Part shown: one piece after another, positions 1 to 9,492 of the stretch | Position numbering within the stretch: position 1 is the first letter of the stretch | Layout: each line of letters starts with the position of its first letter | Origin: an uncultured Prevotellaceae bacterium | GTDB taxonomy: Bacteria; Bacteroidota; Bacteroidia; Bacteroidales; Bacteroidaceae | Direction: 5' to 3' | Assembly (NCBI GenBank): GCA_902776545.1 | Contig: CACYQO010000019.1 | Location: 1-58,433 of the forward strand | Length of the DNA stretch: 58,433 bases | Program-made: the position numbers and the translations under genes | Notes under the pieces: model-generated | Database searches by the model: none | What the model saw: only the letters and a program-made list of their open reading frames with translations | What the model was told of the DNA's origin: nothing

Positions 1-387
1 CGCATGCTCACCATCCCCCTGCAACTGACCTATGAACTCAGTCCGAAGCTGCAGCTCAAGGGCGGTCCCTATCTCTCGCTCCTGCTCGCAAAGGACTTCT
101 ACGGCTATGCCTTCGACGGCTACCTGCGCAAAGACGATCCAACGGGCGCTAAAGTGGTGATGGGCGACAGGGCAGGAGAGTGGGCCACCTACGACTTTGG
201 CGACGATCTGCGCTCATCACAGTTTGGCTTGACGGTCGGCATCGACTGGACCTTCTGTCGCCAGTTGGGTCTCTCGGCCGACCTCTCATGGGGCCTCACC
301 GGCATCTTCCATGGCGATTTCAAAACCGTGGAACAGACGCTTTACCCGATCTATGGCACGATAGGCCTGTTCTACAGAATATTCTGA
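1..387 (+). CDS. outer membrane beta-barrel protein, C-terminal part (5' end outside window)
   Basis: The reading frame is open from base 1, so this is the C-terminal 128 residues of a longer protein. Strands of alternating hydrophobic and polar residues separated by short turns, and a final aromatic residue (ending LFYRIF), are typical of outer-membrane beta-barrels of the Bacteroidetes PorT/OmpW-like 'outer membrane beta-barrel' families. An internal ATG at base 4 is unlikely to be the true start because no promoter or signal peptide precedes it. The cargo or function of the barrel cannot be read from this fragment. Confidence 0.7.
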   Translation, partial: RMLTIPLQLTYELSPKLQLKGGPYLSLLLAKDFYGYAFDGYLRKDDPTGAKVVMGDRAGEWATYDFGDDLRSSQFGLTVGIDWTFCRQLGLSADLSWGLTGIFHGDFKTVEQTLYPIYGTIGLFYRIF

Positions 388-432
388 CGAATGGAAACGT
401 ATAGCATAACATAATTATAAAATAAACAGCTT

Positions 433-1935
433 ATGAAAAAGATCTTTACTTTATTGTTGGTTGCGATGACGGCTGTTGTCGCCCGCGCAACAGATTACAT
501 CGTACCCGTCACAGTGGTTGTCAACGACGTGACGTCTGAGCAGCTCGGCGAATTCTCGATCGTTGAGAACGACGGACTGTATGACATCAGTCTGAAAAAT
601 TTTGTTTTAGATAGCGAAAATGGTCCTATGGGAGTGGGTAACGTGGAGCTCAAGGGCATTCAACCCTACCAGGACGGTAAGGCCACGCTGTTCGTTACGG
701 AGAAAGAAGTGACGATGACCGACGGCGACAACCCCAACGTGGTTGTCTGGATGGCAAGCATGCTGCCCCCCGTCAACGTGTTGCTGCGCGGAAAGATTGA
801 AGGCGAACACCTGTATATGAATCTTGACATCGACCTGATGGAGACCATGGGGCAGCTTATCCAGGTGACCGTCGGCGAAGGCTATCAGATGCCGAATCCC
901 AGCTTTGAGCTATGGCACCCTTCTGATGAAACCCATGTCGAGCCTGACGGCTGGCACTCCTTTGAGAGCGCTACAGGTGCCTTGATGGCATTTGCCGGCC
1001 ACCACCTCACCAAGTCCAAGAATGCGCATTCTGGTTATGCCTGCGCACGTATCTATTCCTCATCCATCTTTGGCATCGTAGCCAATGGCACGATGACCAC
1101 CGGCCGTTTGAATGCAGATGCTATGTCTGCCACCGACCCCGCCAACAATGCATACCTGGACACAAGCATGCCCGATGTCGACGGCGCCGGCATGCCCTTC
1201 TACATCCCCTTGTACTCGCATCCAGACTCTATCGCCGTCTGGGTGAGATTCAGACAGGGTTCGGTCAATCCTGAACATCCCTATGCCACCATCAGCGCGG
1301 TCATCACGGATGGTACCTACTATCAGGACCCTGAGGATAAAGAGTACACCAACGTCGTGGCAAAGGCAAAGAACAACAAGATAGCCACCACCGACGGCGA
1401 ATGGGTACGCGTTACGGCTCCCTTTGTTTATACAGAGAATGCCGTTGAACCGCAAGCCATACTGGTCACCGTCTCCACCAATGCCGATGCAGGTCAGGGC
1501 AGCGACGGCGACGAGGTGCTGGTCGACGACATCGAGCTTGTCTACGACGCCATGGTGACCAGCCTGAAGGTCAATGGTCAGGAAGTGCCGGGCTTCAGTC
1601 CTGATGTATTTGAGTATGAGATTGAACTGGAGCAGGGTGTCACGACAGAAGACATTGAGGTCGTCGTCGAAGGCAAGTCTGCCCATGTCATTAAGGATGT
1701 CTCTTTCACAGACTCCAACGTATGTACTGTGATAGCTTTAGGTGGTGACATGAAGCACATGTCCACGTATGTCATCCGTGAGAAGGGTAGCGGCACAGGC
1801 ATCCGCAGCATCAAGACGGCAGCTGGTCAGCCCGCCTACTACATGCTTGACGGTCGTCAGGCTAAGACGTTGGCCCCAGGTCGCATCTACATTCGCCGTC
1901 AGGCCGACGGAACGGTCACGAAGATCCTTCGATAA
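433..1935 (+). CDS. PCMD-type secreted protein with calycin-like N-terminal domain and C-terminal sorting-like tail
   Basis: 500 aa. An N-terminal signal peptide (MKKIFTLLLVAMTAVVARAT) is followed by a calycin-like beta domain (about residues 20-145, with a GVGNVELKGI-type motif) and then a region starting near PNPSFELWHP that matches the PCMD (putative carbohydrate metabolism) domain layout seen in Bacteroidetes surface proteins. The end has YYMLDGRQ and GRIYIRRQADGTVTKILR, resembling the tail of Prevotella proteins sorted by the type IX secretion system. Probably a surface or exported glycan-associated protein; the substrate is unknown. It starts 45 bases after the preceding barrel gene and may share its transcript. 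Domain assignment is from remembered family patterns. Confidence 0.7.
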   Translation: MKKIFTLLLVAMTAVVARATDYIVPVTVVVNDVTSEQLGEFSIVENDGLYDISLKNFVLDSENGPMGVGNVELKGIQPYQDGKATLFVTEKEVTMTDGDNPNVVVWMASMLPPVNVLLRGKIEGEHLYMNLDIDLMETMGQLIQVTVGEGYQMPNPSFELWHPSDETHVEPDGWHSFESATGALMAFAGHHLTKSKNAHSGYACARIYSSSIFGIVANGTMTTGRLNADAMSATDPANNAYLDTSMPDVDGAGMPFYIPLYSHPDSIAVWVRFRQGSVNPEHPYATISAVITDGTYYQDPEDKEYTNVVAKAKNNKIATTDGEWVRVTAPFVYTENAVEPQAILVTVSTNADAGQGSDGDEVLVDDIELVYDAMVTSLKVNGQEVPGFSPDVFEYEIELEQGVTTEDIEVVVEGKSAHVIKDVSFTDSNVCTVIALGGDMKHMSTYVIREKGSGTGIRSIKTAAGQPAYYMLDGRQAKTLAPGRIYIRRQADGTVTKILR

Positions 1936-1976
1936 TCCGTCCCCTTCCTGCGCTGTGCATCAAGCATCCTGCGCAT

Positions 1977-2022
1977 AAATCGAGTAGGAGGAAAACTACT
2001 TCATTTTCCTCCTACTCGATTT
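1977..2022. terminator. bidirectional terminator hairpin between convergent genes
   Basis: A perfect 19-bp inverted repeat (arms 1977-1995 and 2004-2022, loop CTACTTCA) lies between the end of the PCMD gene and the end of the convergent malic enzyme gene. Arm ends are AAAT/ATTT, so T-runs are modest; it can serve both strands. Confidence 0.7.
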
Positions 2023-2142
2023 TGCTGCAAAGGGGCATTCAAATTTGCCTGACGTGGTCAATGCCGATTGCCCTCAGGGGTCAAATACGCGTGGCTTTTC
2101 CAGGCAGCAAAAAGCTGCCTTATCCATATTGAAAACCGCTGA

Positions 2143-4446
2143 TCATTTGCCGAGGGCGGCGAGTTTCGATTTGATCTTATCGACGTAGGCGTCGATGGTG
2201 GCGACGGCGACGATGTTCACCACGTCACGGACCGAGGCACCGAAGTCGATGAAGTGGATGGGCTTGTTCAGACCCATCTGGATTGGGCCAATGATTTCCG
2301 CGTCGGTGCCGAGCATCTGCAGCATCTTGTAGGAAGAACGGGCGGAGGTGAGGTTGGGGAATACCAGCGTGTTCACCCGCTTGCCCTTCACCTTTGTGAA
2401 TGGGTACTGCTCGTCGCGCAGCTCGTCGTCGAGGGCGAATCCTAACTGCATCTCACCGTCGATGGGCAGTTCTGGATAGAGCTGCTGCATCTGCTCCACG
2501 GCACTCTTCACTTTCTTGGCACCGTCGCTGGTGGAAGAGCCGAAGTTGGAGTGGGAGACCATCGCAATGACAGGCTTCTCGTTGAAGAAGCGAACGGCTG
2601 TGGCAGCGAGCTTGGCGATGTCGACGAGGGTGTTGGTGTCGGGGTTCTCGTTCACAAGCGTGTCGGCGATGTAATAGGTGCCTTTGGGCGAGTTGATGAT
2701 GTGCATGGCACCGAAGTTCTTGTATTCTGGACGGATGCCTATGACCTCCTTGACGACCTTGACGGTGTTGGAGTATTTCGTGTAGAGACCAGTAATGAAG
2801 GCGTCGGCCTCACCTGTCTCGACCATCATCATGCCGAAATAGTTGCGCTCGAACATCTTGTCGTTGGCCTCCTGGAAGGTGTAGCCGTCGCGCTGGCGCT
2901 TCTCGGTGAGGATACGGGCGTAACGCTCACGGCGCTCCTGCTCGGAGGGATGGCGCAGGTTGACGATCTCGATGCCCTCGATGTTGAGGTCAAGGCTCTG
3001 AGCGAGTTTGCCGATGTACTCGTCATTGCCCAGCAGAACGGGATGGCAGATGCCTTCGGCCTTAGCCTGTACGGCGGCCTTCAGCATCGTGGGGTGTACG
3101 GCCTCGGCGAATACCACACGCTGGGGATGGGCTGCGGCGGTGGCGTAGAGCTTCTGCGTGAGTTTAGTCTCCTGACCGAGCAGCACGGAGAGAGAGTCTT
3201 TGTATTCGTCCCAGTCCTCAATCTTCTTGCGGGCGACACCACTCTCGATGGCGGCTTTGGCAACGGCAGAGGAGACCTCGGTGATGAGTCGAGGATCTAC
3301 GGGCTTCGGGATGAAGTAGTCACGACCGAAGGTGAGGTTGTTCACCTTATACACATCGTTCACTACGTCGGGTACAGGCTGTTTGGCCAGATCGGCGATG
3401 GCATTGACGGCAGCGAGTTTCATCTCCTCGTTGATGGCGGTGGCGTGTACGTCGAGGGCTCCACGGAAGATATAGGGGAAGCCGATGACGTTGTTGATCT
3501 GGTTGGGATAGTCGGTACGACCCGTAGACATCAGGGTGTCTGGACGAGCCTCCATGGCATCCTCGTATGAGATCTCTGGTACGGGATTGGCCAGGGCGAA
3601 AATGACGGGATCCTTGGCCATCGTCTTCACCATGTCCTTGGAGAGCACGTTGCCCTTGGAGAGACCGACGAACACGTCGGCATCGCGAACGGCCTCTTCC
3701 AGCGTATGGATATCCGTGCGGCTGGTGGCGAAGAATTTCTTCTGTTCATTGAGGTCGGTACGACTGGTGGAGATGACCCCCTTGGAGTCGAGCATGACGA
3801 TATTCTCCTTCTGGGCACCTATGGCCATATAGAGCTTGGTACAGCTGATGGCGGCAGCTCCGGCACCGTTGACCACGATCTTCACTTTCCTGATGTCCTT
3901 GCCGATAACCTCCATGGCGTTCTTCAGACCGGCGGCAGAGATGATGGCCGTGCCGTGCTGGTCGTCGTGCATCACGGGGATGTCGAGGGTTTTCTTCAGA
4001 CGCTCCTCGATATAGAAGCACTCAGGCGCCTTGATGTCCTCGAGGTTGATGCCACCAAAGGTGGGAGCGATGCGCTCCACGGCCTCACAGAACTTCTCTG
4101 GATCCTTCTCGGCCACCTCGATGTCGAATACGTCGATGCCACCATAGATCTTGAACAGCAGGCCTTTACCTTCCATGACGGGTTTGCCGCTCATGGCACC
4201 TATGTCACCCAGTCCGAGTACAGCGGTACCGTTGGAGATGACGGCCACGAGGTTTCCCTTGTCGGTGTATTTATAAGCTGCATCTGGGTTTTCCTGAATC
4301 TCCAGACAGGGGAAAGCTACGCCGGGAGAGTAGGCCAGTGAGAGGTCTGTTTGTGTACGGTAAGCCTTCGTGGGCTTCACTTCGATTTTGCCAGGACGCC
4401 CGCTCTCATGATATTCCAGAGCGGCTTCTTTCGTGATTTTGACCAT
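2143..4446 (-). CDS. maeB: NADP-dependent malic enzyme fused to a phosphotransacetylase-like domain
   Basis: 767 aa, the usual length of the MaeB class. Residues 1 to about 420 are the malic enzyme: decarboxylation of malate to pyruvate, with the tyrosine region [11 protein letters not shown], the metal-site region [21 protein letters not shown] and a Rossmann [11 protein letters not shown]. Residues from about 430 to the end are a phosphate acetyl/butyryltransferase-like domain ([46 protein letters not shown]). In this class the PTA-like part is regarded as regulatory (acetyl-CoA sensing) rather than catalytic. Monocistronic; a -7 box on the minus strand lies at 4497-4504. The gene links C4 acids with pyruvate and NADPH in a fermentative organism. 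Confidence 0.93.
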   Translation of the reverse strand: MVKITKEAALEYHESGRPGKIEVKPTKAYRTQTDLSLAYSPGVAFPCLEIQENPDAAYKYTDKGNLVAVISNGTAVLGLGDIGAMSGKPVMEGKGLLFKIYGGIDVFDIEVAEKDPEKFCEAVERIAPTFGGINLEDIKAPECFYIEERLKKTLDIPVMHDDQHGTAIISAAGLKNAMEVIGKDIRKVKIVVNGAGAAAISCTKLYMAIGAQKENIVMLDSKGVISTSRTDLNEQKKFFATSRTDIHTLEEAVRDADVFVGLSKGNVLSKDMVKTMAKDPVIFALANPVPEISYEDAMEARPDTLMSTGRTDYPNQINNVIGFPYIFRGALDVHATAINEEMKLAAVNAIADLAKQPVPDVVNDVYKVNNLTFGRDYFIPKPVDPRLITEVSSAVAKAAIESGVARKKIEDWDEYKDSLSVLLGQETKLTQKLYATAAAHPQRVVFAEAVHPTMLKAAVQAKAEGICHPVLLGNDEYIGKLAQSLDLNIEGIEIVNLRHPSEQERRERYARILTEKRQRDGYTFQEANDKMFERNYFGMMMVETGEADAFITGLYTKYSNTVKVVKEVIGIRPEYKNFGAMHIINSPKGTYYIADTLVNENPDTNTLVDIAKLAATAVRFFNEKPVIAMVSHSNFGSSTSDGAKKVKSAVEQMQQLYPELPIDGEMQLGFALDDELRDEQYPFTKVKGKRVNTLVFPNLTSARSSYKMLQMLGTDAEIIGPIQMGLNKPIHFIDFGASVRDVVNIVAVATIDAYVDKIKSKLAALGK

Positions 4447-4496
4447 AGTTTATCGTATTATCCTAAAATGTTTGATGCTGAATTGAAAATCGGGCA

Positions 4497-4504
4497 CAAA
4501 ATTA
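4497..4504 (-). promoter_or_regulatory. Bacteroidetes -7 box for malic enzyme
   Basis: TAATTTTG on the minus strand followed by TGC, matching the TAnnTTTG element; about 50 bases upstream of the ATG. Confidence 0.55.
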
Positions 4505-4540
4505 CAAAAATATCATCAGATATTTGTTTTTTTCTAAGTT

Positions 4541-4586
4541 TTTTCACTTTTCACTCTTCACTTTTCACTTTTTTATCGTAACTTTG
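4541..4586 (+). promoter_or_regulatory. copy of the TCACTTTTCACT promoter cassette, driving the TetR gene
   Basis: A run of near-repeats of TTTTCAC/TTCAC (4541-4575) leads directly into TTATCGTAACTTTG, where TAACTTTG (4579-4586) is a -7 box. The start codon used here lies only 12 bases further. The same cassette recurs at 6850-6960, 10472-10582 and 29201-29313. Confidence 0.65.
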
Positions 4587-4598
4587 CACCGAATTTGT

Positions 4599-5225
4599 AT
4601 GAATATGCAGGAAACGAAACCCATTTCGGCTTATAAACAAGGTCTGCGTTCGAAGATCATCGAGACGGCGCTGAAGGCTTTCCGTGCGCGTGGTATCCGT
4701 GCGGTGACGATGGACGATGTGGCAACGGAATTGAAGATTTCCAAGCGTACGCTCTATGAGATCTTCGGTAACAAGGAGGAGGTGCTCTCGGAGTGCGTCA
4801 AGAAATATTTCGAGGACCGTCGACTGAACATGGAGGTGCAGATTGCACATTGTAAGAACGTGATGGAGATTGTGATGGTGTTCTTCCGTAAGAAGATTGA
4901 CGAGATTCGTCAAACGAATCCGCAGTTCTATGCCGATCTGGCGCAGTATCCGCAGTTGGCAGACTATCTGAAGGATCAGAAGGAGCATATCCGTACGGAG
5001 TCGGCGAAGTTTTTCGAGCGTGGCAGACAGGAGGGCTATTTCCGTGGGGAGTTCAACCAAGAACTGGTGTCGGTACTCTTCGAAGCCCTGAACAAATACG
5101 TGATGGAGACCCGCCTGTATCAGCAGTATTCTTTTGAGGAGATTTTCAAGAACATGGCTGTCCTTACACTGCGGGGCATCTGTACGGACAAGGGATTGAA
5201 ACTACTGGATAAGTTGTTGAAATAA
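4599..5225 (+). CDS. TetR/AcrR-family transcriptional regulator
   Basis: 208 aa from the ATG at 4599. An in-frame ATG at 4524 lies upstream of the -7 box and would translate the promoter repeat, so it is rejected. The N-terminal helix-turn-helix is clear: IIETALKAFRARGIRAVTMD then VATELKISKRTLYEIFGNKE. The rest is a helical ligand/dimer domain (about residues 60-208) with a FxG/REx(L)V TetR_C pattern. The ligand and targets are not visible. It is transcribed away from the malic enzyme gene (starts about 150 bases apart), so it may control that gene or itself, but no palindromic operator is obvious between them. Confidence 0.9.
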   Translation: MNMQETKPISAYKQGLRSKIIETALKAFRARGIRAVTMDDVATELKISKRTLYEIFGNKEEVLSECVKKYFEDRRLNMEVQIAHCKNVMEIVMVFFRKKIDEIRQTNPQFYADLAQYPQLADYLKDQKEHIRTESAKFFERGRQEGYFRGEFNQELVSVLFEALNKYVMETRLYQQYSFEEIFKNMAVLTLRGICTDKGLKLLDKLLK

Positions 5226-5239
5226 ACTACAGTTTTTTA

Positions 5240-5310
5240 ACCACGAATTACCCTAATTTCACGTATTATTTGTGCGCAGCAAAAATAGCGAAATTAGGGT
5301 AATTCGTGGT
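5240..5310. terminator. 21-bp perfect inverted repeat between convergent genes
   Basis: Arms 5240-5260 (ACCACGAATTACCCTAATTT plus C) and 5290-5310 are perfectly complementary, with a 29-base spacer. It lies between the TetR gene and the convergent DUF4301 gene, where a shared terminator is expected. The ACCACGAATT...AATTCGTGGT wording resembles palindromes seen in many bacterial genomes, so it is probably also a dispersed repeat. Confidence 0.6.
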
Positions 5311-5320
5311 CTTTAAATAA

Positions 5321-6820
5321 TTACTGGTGCTGGTCGCGGAGCAAGTCGTTGACGGTCTTCACAGGATTGAAGGTGCCGAGGGGCACTTCGACGAAGACGG
5401 TACTCCAGTTGCTCATCGCACCGTTCCACAGACCTGGTAACTCTAAGGCTTTCAGCTCTTTACCGGCTTTCGATTTAGAAGAGATGAAACCTGTGGTCTT
5501 ATCGACGAACTCAGGCAGATTGAAGGGCTTGCCCTGGTAGTCCTTCACGGCGCAGACGAGGTCTACGGGGTTGAAGTGCGTACCCTGGGTGAACATCTTC
5601 ATATAGGCTTCGTTGTTCGTGTCGATCTGTGAACTCTCAAGGATCTGCAGCGATACGGTGCCATCCTGGTTGTAGGTGAGGAACGGACCACCACCAGGCT
5701 CGCCCACATTCTTCACGACGCCGCATACGCGCATCGGACGGTTCAGCTTCTCACGCAGGTAGGTGGCATCAGCCTTCTTGCCCTTGGCATCGGTGCAGAG
5801 GTTCTGGGCGACAAATTGAGCGATTTCGGCGATTTGAGCATCGGTGGGATTGCCGTCGAGGATTTTCAGATACTCAAAGGCCTGCTTCTGCAGAGTGACG
5901 AGCACGCCGGCGATGACCTGCTTCCACTCGACGGTCTCGGGCTTCAGACGATCGGGCACCACGTTGTCGATGTTCTTGATGAAGATGACATCGGCATCAA
6001 TTTCATTGAGGTTCTCGATGAGGGCTCCGTGACCACCGGGACGGAACAGCAGCGAGCCGTCGTCATTGCGGAACGGGGTGTTGTCGGGATTGGCGGCAAC
6101 AGTGTCGGTAGAAGGCTTCTGCTCAGAGAAAGTGATGTCGTACTTGATGCCGTACTTCTTGGCGAACGTGTCGGCCTTCTCAGCCACCTTGGCCTTGAAG
6201 AGCTCCATGTGCTCGTGAGAGACGGTGAAGTGTACATGGGCCTCGCCATTGGATGCGGCATAGAGGGCACCCTCCACGAGATGTTCCTCCATTGGCGTAC
6301 GTGATCCTTCAGGATACTTGTGGAACAGCAACAGACCTTTCGGCAGCTGACCGTAGTTCAGCCCCTCGGCCTTCAGCATGTTGGCAGCGACAGCTTTGTA
6401 CTTGCCCTCGGCGATGAGTGCCTTGATGCCCTTGCCTTCGTTCTTCTGGCAGACGGCGTCGAGTGCGTCGTAGAAGGCGAACTTCTCAATCGAATCGAAA
6501 TACTTCTTCTCGAAGTCGGTGGTGGGCACGTCGTAGTCTGCGTCGACGAAGGCGAACATGTTTTTGAACATACGGCTGGCTGCTCCAGAGGCAGGTACGA
6601 ACTTCACGATCTTGTTGCCTGCGGCCTTGTACTGGTTCCAGGTATCCTCATACTTCTTGCGCTCGTCGGCATTGGGGGCGATGATGCCACGTCCGATACC
6701 TGCGGCTGCCTCCAGCTTCAGGAAGGGGAATCCGGTTTTGAACTCGTTTAACTGATTCTCAATCTGCTCAGGGGTAATACCCTTCTGTGCAATCTGTTTT
6801 AAGTCTTTTTCTGATAACAT
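5321..6820 (-). CDS. DUF4301 family protein, possible nucleotidyltransferase fold
   Basis: 499 aa, the expected length for the Bacteroidetes DUF4301 family. Function has not been assigned to my knowledge. Two motifs suggest a sugar-nucleotide pyrophosphorylase-like fold: VPASGAASRMFK (about residue 77), resembling the glycine-rich signature near the N-terminus of nucleotidyltransferases, and FRPGGHGALIENL (about residue 260), resembling the P-x-G-x-G-A/G-L loop of UDP-sugar pyrophosphorylases. No signal peptide. Its minus-strand -7 box (6850-6857) is in a promoter cassette shared with the divergent relA gene. The nucleotidyltransferase reading is an inference. Confidence 0.75.
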   Translation of the reverse strand: MLSEKDLKQIAQKGITPEQIENQLNEFKTGFPFLKLEAAAGIGRGIIAPNADERKKYEDTWNQYKAAGNKIVKFVPASGAASRMFKNMFAFVDADYDVPTTDFEKKYFDSIEKFAFYDALDAVCQKNEGKGIKALIAEGKYKAVAANMLKAEGLNYGQLPKGLLLFHKYPEGSRTPMEEHLVEGALYAASNGEAHVHFTVSHEHMELFKAKVAEKADTFAKKYGIKYDITFSEQKPSTDTVAANPDNTPFRNDDGSLLFRPGGHGALIENLNEIDADVIFIKNIDNVVPDRLKPETVEWKQVIAGVLVTLQKQAFEYLKILDGNPTDAQIAEIAQFVAQNLCTDAKGKKADATYLREKLNRPMRVCGVVKNVGEPGGGPFLTYNQDGTVSLQILESSQIDTNNEAYMKMFTQGTHFNPVDLVCAVKDYQGKPFNLPEFVDKTTGFISSKSKAGKELKALELPGLWNGAMSNWSTVFVEVPLGTFNPVKTVNDLLRDQHQ

Positions 6821-6849
6821 AATTGTGGTTTTAAGTTAAAATTATGGTG

Positions 6850-6960
6850 CAAAGATACGATAAAAAGTGAAAAGTGAAGAGTGAAAAGTGAAAAATTTGC
6901 TGCCGCCACACATTTTTTCTTAATTCTTAACTCTTAATTCTCAACTTTTCACTATCTTTG
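6850..6960. promoter_or_regulatory. bidirectional promoter cassette (DUF4301 / relA)
   Basis: Minus-strand box TATCTTTG at 6850-6857 and plus-strand box TATCTTTG at 6953-6960 bracket a stretch of GTGAAAA/GTGAAGA near-repeats (6865-6895), a GCTGCCGCCAC spacer and TTAATTCTTAACTC repeats. Nearly the same block lies at 10472-10582. Confidence 0.7.
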
Positions 6961-6978
6961 TGCCGAAAAAGGTGGATT

Positions 6979-9117
6979 ATGGCAGATTTGTTTTCATTTA
7001 CTTACGACGAGAAGAAGAAAATGGCCGCTCAGACGGCTGCCATCCTGGCTGAGGAAATCGGTCTGGGTGACGATGCTGTGGAGGCCTGCCTGCTTGTGCC
7101 CGATGTGGACGAGGGAAATATCTCCCACGACGAGGTGAAGGCGCGCTATGGTGAGTCCGTGGCACGCATCATCGACGGTCTTGGGCGCATCCGTCAGCTC
7201 TATGAAAAGAATCCCGTCGTAGAGAGTGAGAACTTCCGTAATCTGCTGCTTTCCTTTGCCGAGGATATGCGCGTGGTGCTCATCATGATTGCCGACCGTG
7301 TGAACCTGATGCGGCAGATGAAGGCCTTCCTGGAAGAGTCTGACGATGAAAATCGCGAGGAGCGTGAGGCTTTCGTCAATGAGGTATCGCAGGAGGCCGC
7401 CTATCTCTATGCCCCCTTGGCACATAAGCTCGGACTCTATAAGCTGAAGAGCGAGCTGGAAGACCTCTCGTTGAAGTTCATGGAGCATGATGCCTACTAC
7501 CTGATCCGTGAGAAATTGAACCAGACGAAGGCCTCGCGTGATGCCTATATCGAGGCGTTCATTCGTCCTGTGGAGCAGAGGGTGAAAGCGGCAGGTATCA
7601 AGTGTCACATCAAGGGCCGCACGAAGTCGATACACTCCATCTGGGAGAAGATGAAGAAACAGAAGTGCGGTTTCGAGGGTATCTACGACCTCTTCGCCAT
7701 CAGGATAATTATTGAGGAGTCAGGAGACAGGAGTCAGGAGTTAGGAGAAAAAGAGCTTCATTCGCGTGAAGTGATGCAATGCTGGCAGGCCTATTCAATC
7801 GTGACGGATATGTATCAGCCCAATCCCAAACGCCTGCGCGACTGGCTCTCCGTGCCTAAGTCGAACGGCTATGAGAGTCTGCATATCACCGTCCTTGGAC
7901 CGGAACAGAAATGGGTGGAGGTGCAGATCCGTACGGAACGTATGGACGAGATTGCAGAGAAGGGCGTGGCAGCCCACTGGCGCTATAAGGGTGTGAAGGG
8001 AGAGGCTGGACTTGACGACTGGCTCGCTGGTGTCCGCTCGATGCTGGAGCATGCCGACGGTTTGGAGGCGATGGATCAGTTCAAGATGGATCTCTACGAA
8101 GATGAGGTGTTTGTCTTCACACCCCGTGGCGACCTATATAAGTTCCCTGTTGGTGCCACCGTCCTCGACTTCGCCTATCATATCCACTCCAAGATCGGCA
8201 ACCAGTGTACGGGTGGCCGCATCAACGGCCGTGTGGTATCCATCCGTTATCTGCTGAAGAGTGGCGACCAGGTGGAGATTCTCACATCGTCCACACAGAA
8301 ACCTCGTCAGGAGTGGCTCTCAATTGTGAAGACCTCGCGTGCGAAGTCTAAGATCCGTCTGGCGTTGAAGGAGACGCAGGTGAAAGACGGTCTCTTTGCC
8401 AAGGAGATGCTGGAGCGTAAGTTCAAGAACCGTAAGATCGAGCAGAACGAGGCGACGATGTTCCACGTCATCAAGAAGATGGGCTTCAAGGAGGTGAGTG
8501 ACTTCTACAAGCAGATTGCCGAAGGACTGATCGATGCCAATGCCGTCGTAGATAAATATATAGAGGTACGTGAGGGCGAGAAGACCGTCACGGGAGATAA
8601 TGTCGCACGTTCTGCCTCGGAGTTCGAACTCGATGAGTCGAAGATTGCCGGACTTAATACTCATCTCTCAGATGACGTGTTGGTTATCGACCGTAATCTC
8701 AAGGGCCTCGACTATCAGCTGGCACGCTGTTGTTCGCCTATCTATGGCGATCCCATCTTCGGCTTCGTCACCATCAGCGGCGGCATCAAGATACACCGCA
8801 TCGACTGTCCCAATGCCCCTGAACTCAGACGCCGTTATGGCTACCGTGTGGTGAAGGCCCGTTGGAGTGGCAAGGGTTCGTCGCAGTATTCCATTACGCT
8901 CCGTGTGGTGGGCAATGATGACATCGGTATCGTGAACAATCTGACTAGCATCATCTCGAAAGACGAGAAACTCGTCCTGCGTAGTATCAACATCGATTCC
9001 CACGACGGCCTGTTCCGTGGCAATCTCGTCGTGATGCTCGAAGACACTTCGCGCCTGGAGGCGTTGCTGAAGAAGTTGCGCACCGTGAGAGGCGTGAAAC
9101 AAGTGGAAAGAATATAA
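6979..9117 (+). CDS. relA: RelA/SpoT-family (p)ppGpp synthetase with degenerate hydrolase domain
   Basis: 712 aa from ATG 6979; a TTG at 6958 overlaps the -7 box and cannot be used. Order: HD-like domain (about 1-190), RelA_SpoT synthetase (about 215-340), TGS (about 370-435, DEVFVFTPRGDLYKFPVGAT), a zinc-finger/RIS region (LARCCSPIYGD) and a C-terminal ACT domain. The HD metal-site motif reads LLVPDVDEG where active hydrolases have LLHDVVED, and the second motif reads IADRVNLMRQM instead of LADRLHNMRT. Both histidines are therefore missing, and the protein should make but not degrade (p)ppGpp. An 11-12 residue insert (EESGDRSQELGEKE) coded by a GGAGTCAGGAGACAGGAGTC repeat sits inside the synthetase domain. 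Monofunctionality is an inference from the motifs. Confidence 0.92.
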   Translation: MADLFSFTYDEKKKMAAQTAAILAEEIGLGDDAVEACLLVPDVDEGNISHDEVKARYGESVARIIDGLGRIRQLYEKNPVVESENFRNLLLSFAEDMRVVLIMIADRVNLMRQMKAFLEESDDENREEREAFVNEVSQEAAYLYAPLAHKLGLYKLKSELEDLSLKFMEHDAYYLIREKLNQTKASRDAYIEAFIRPVEQRVKAAGIKCHIKGRTKSIHSIWEKMKKQKCGFEGIYDLFAIRIIIEESGDRSQELGEKELHSREVMQCWQAYSIVTDMYQPNPKRLRDWLSVPKSNGYESLHITVLGPEQKWVEVQIRTERMDEIAEKGVAAHWRYKGVKGEAGLDDWLAGVRSMLEHADGLEAMDQFKMDLYEDEVFVFTPRGDLYKFPVGATVLDFAYHIHSKIGNQCTGGRINGRVVSIRYLLKSGDQVEILTSSTQKPRQEWLSIVKTSRAKSKIRLALKETQVKDGLFAKEMLERKFKNRKIEQNEATMFHVIKKMGFKEVSDFYKQIAEGLIDANAVVDKYIEVREGEKTVTGDNVARSASEFELDESKIAGLNTHLSDDVLVIDRNLKGLDYQLARCCSPIYGDPIFGFVTISGGIKIHRIDCPNAPELRRRYGYRVVKARWSGKGSSQYSITLRVVGNDDIGIVNNLTSIISKDEKLVLRSINIDSHDGLFRGNLVVMLEDTSRLEALLKKLRTVRGVKQVERI
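7716..7747. repeat. GGAGTCAGGAGACAGGAGTC repeat inside relA
   Basis: Four near-copies of GGAGTCA/GGAGACA run in frame in the synthetase domain. The same 20-base phrase occurs between genes at 11136-11155. Confidence 0.7.
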
Positions 9118-9131
9118 AAACCTAAGGCGAA

Positions 9132-9434
9132 ATGAGACGATTAACGACTTTCATGTTCGTAATGGCATTGTTGGTGACAGCATCTGTTGGGTGTAAACAG
9201 ACGGCTGAAGATCGTTATAATCGTTATCTGGAAGAAATTGCTGACACATCGTCATTGATAGAGTTCATCACGCCAGAGGAAGACCCAGTGCCGCCCCCGA
9301 CAGATGACGGCGAAGATCCTTTTGCCGATGATGGCAAGGGTATCTACACCATTCCTGAGATTCCAAAGCAGCGGAAGGTGAATATGAATACCGACACTTA
9401 CGAGCTGGATAAATACATGCGGGGCAAAGAGTAA
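9132..9434 (+). CDS. small lipoprotein of unknown function
   Basis: 100 aa. The signal peptide ends in a lipobox (TASVGC, Cys at residue 21). The mature part is acidic and proline-rich (EEDPVPPPTDDGEDPFADDG) and ends in a short conserved-looking segment (YELDKYMRGKE). No family is recognised. It starts 14 bases after relA, so it is probably co-transcribed with it, and it is followed by a palindromic repeat that may end the transcript. Confidence 0.75.
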   Translation: MRRLTTFMFVMALLVTASVGCKQTAEDRYNRYLEEIADTSSLIEFITPEEDPVPPPTDDGEDPFADDGKGIYTIPEIPKQRKVNMNTDTYELDKYMRGKE

Positions 9435-9440
9435 CCTTTT

Positions 9441-9488
9441 CCCCTCCTAAATTAGGAGGGGTGCCCGTCAGGGCGGGGTGGTCTGAAC
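9441..9488. repeat. CCCCTCC palindromic repeat, copy 1
   Basis: CCCCTCCTA-AAT-TAGGAGGGG followed by GCCC-GTCA-GGGC and GGGGTGGTCTGAAC. It lies between convergent genes. Related copies lie at 13584, 15865, 32000 and, inside a gene, 32645. Confidence 0.8.
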
Positions 9489-9492
9489 GCCC

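Noticed and set aside
2551-3570. 339-codon frame antisense to the malic enzyme gene
   Set aside because: It is a mirror of strong codon bias in a GC-rich gene; no start context, no recognised motifs.
4524-4598. N-terminal extension of the TetR protein from an upstream ATG
   Set aside because: It would translate the promoter repeats and lies before the -7 box at 4579-4586.
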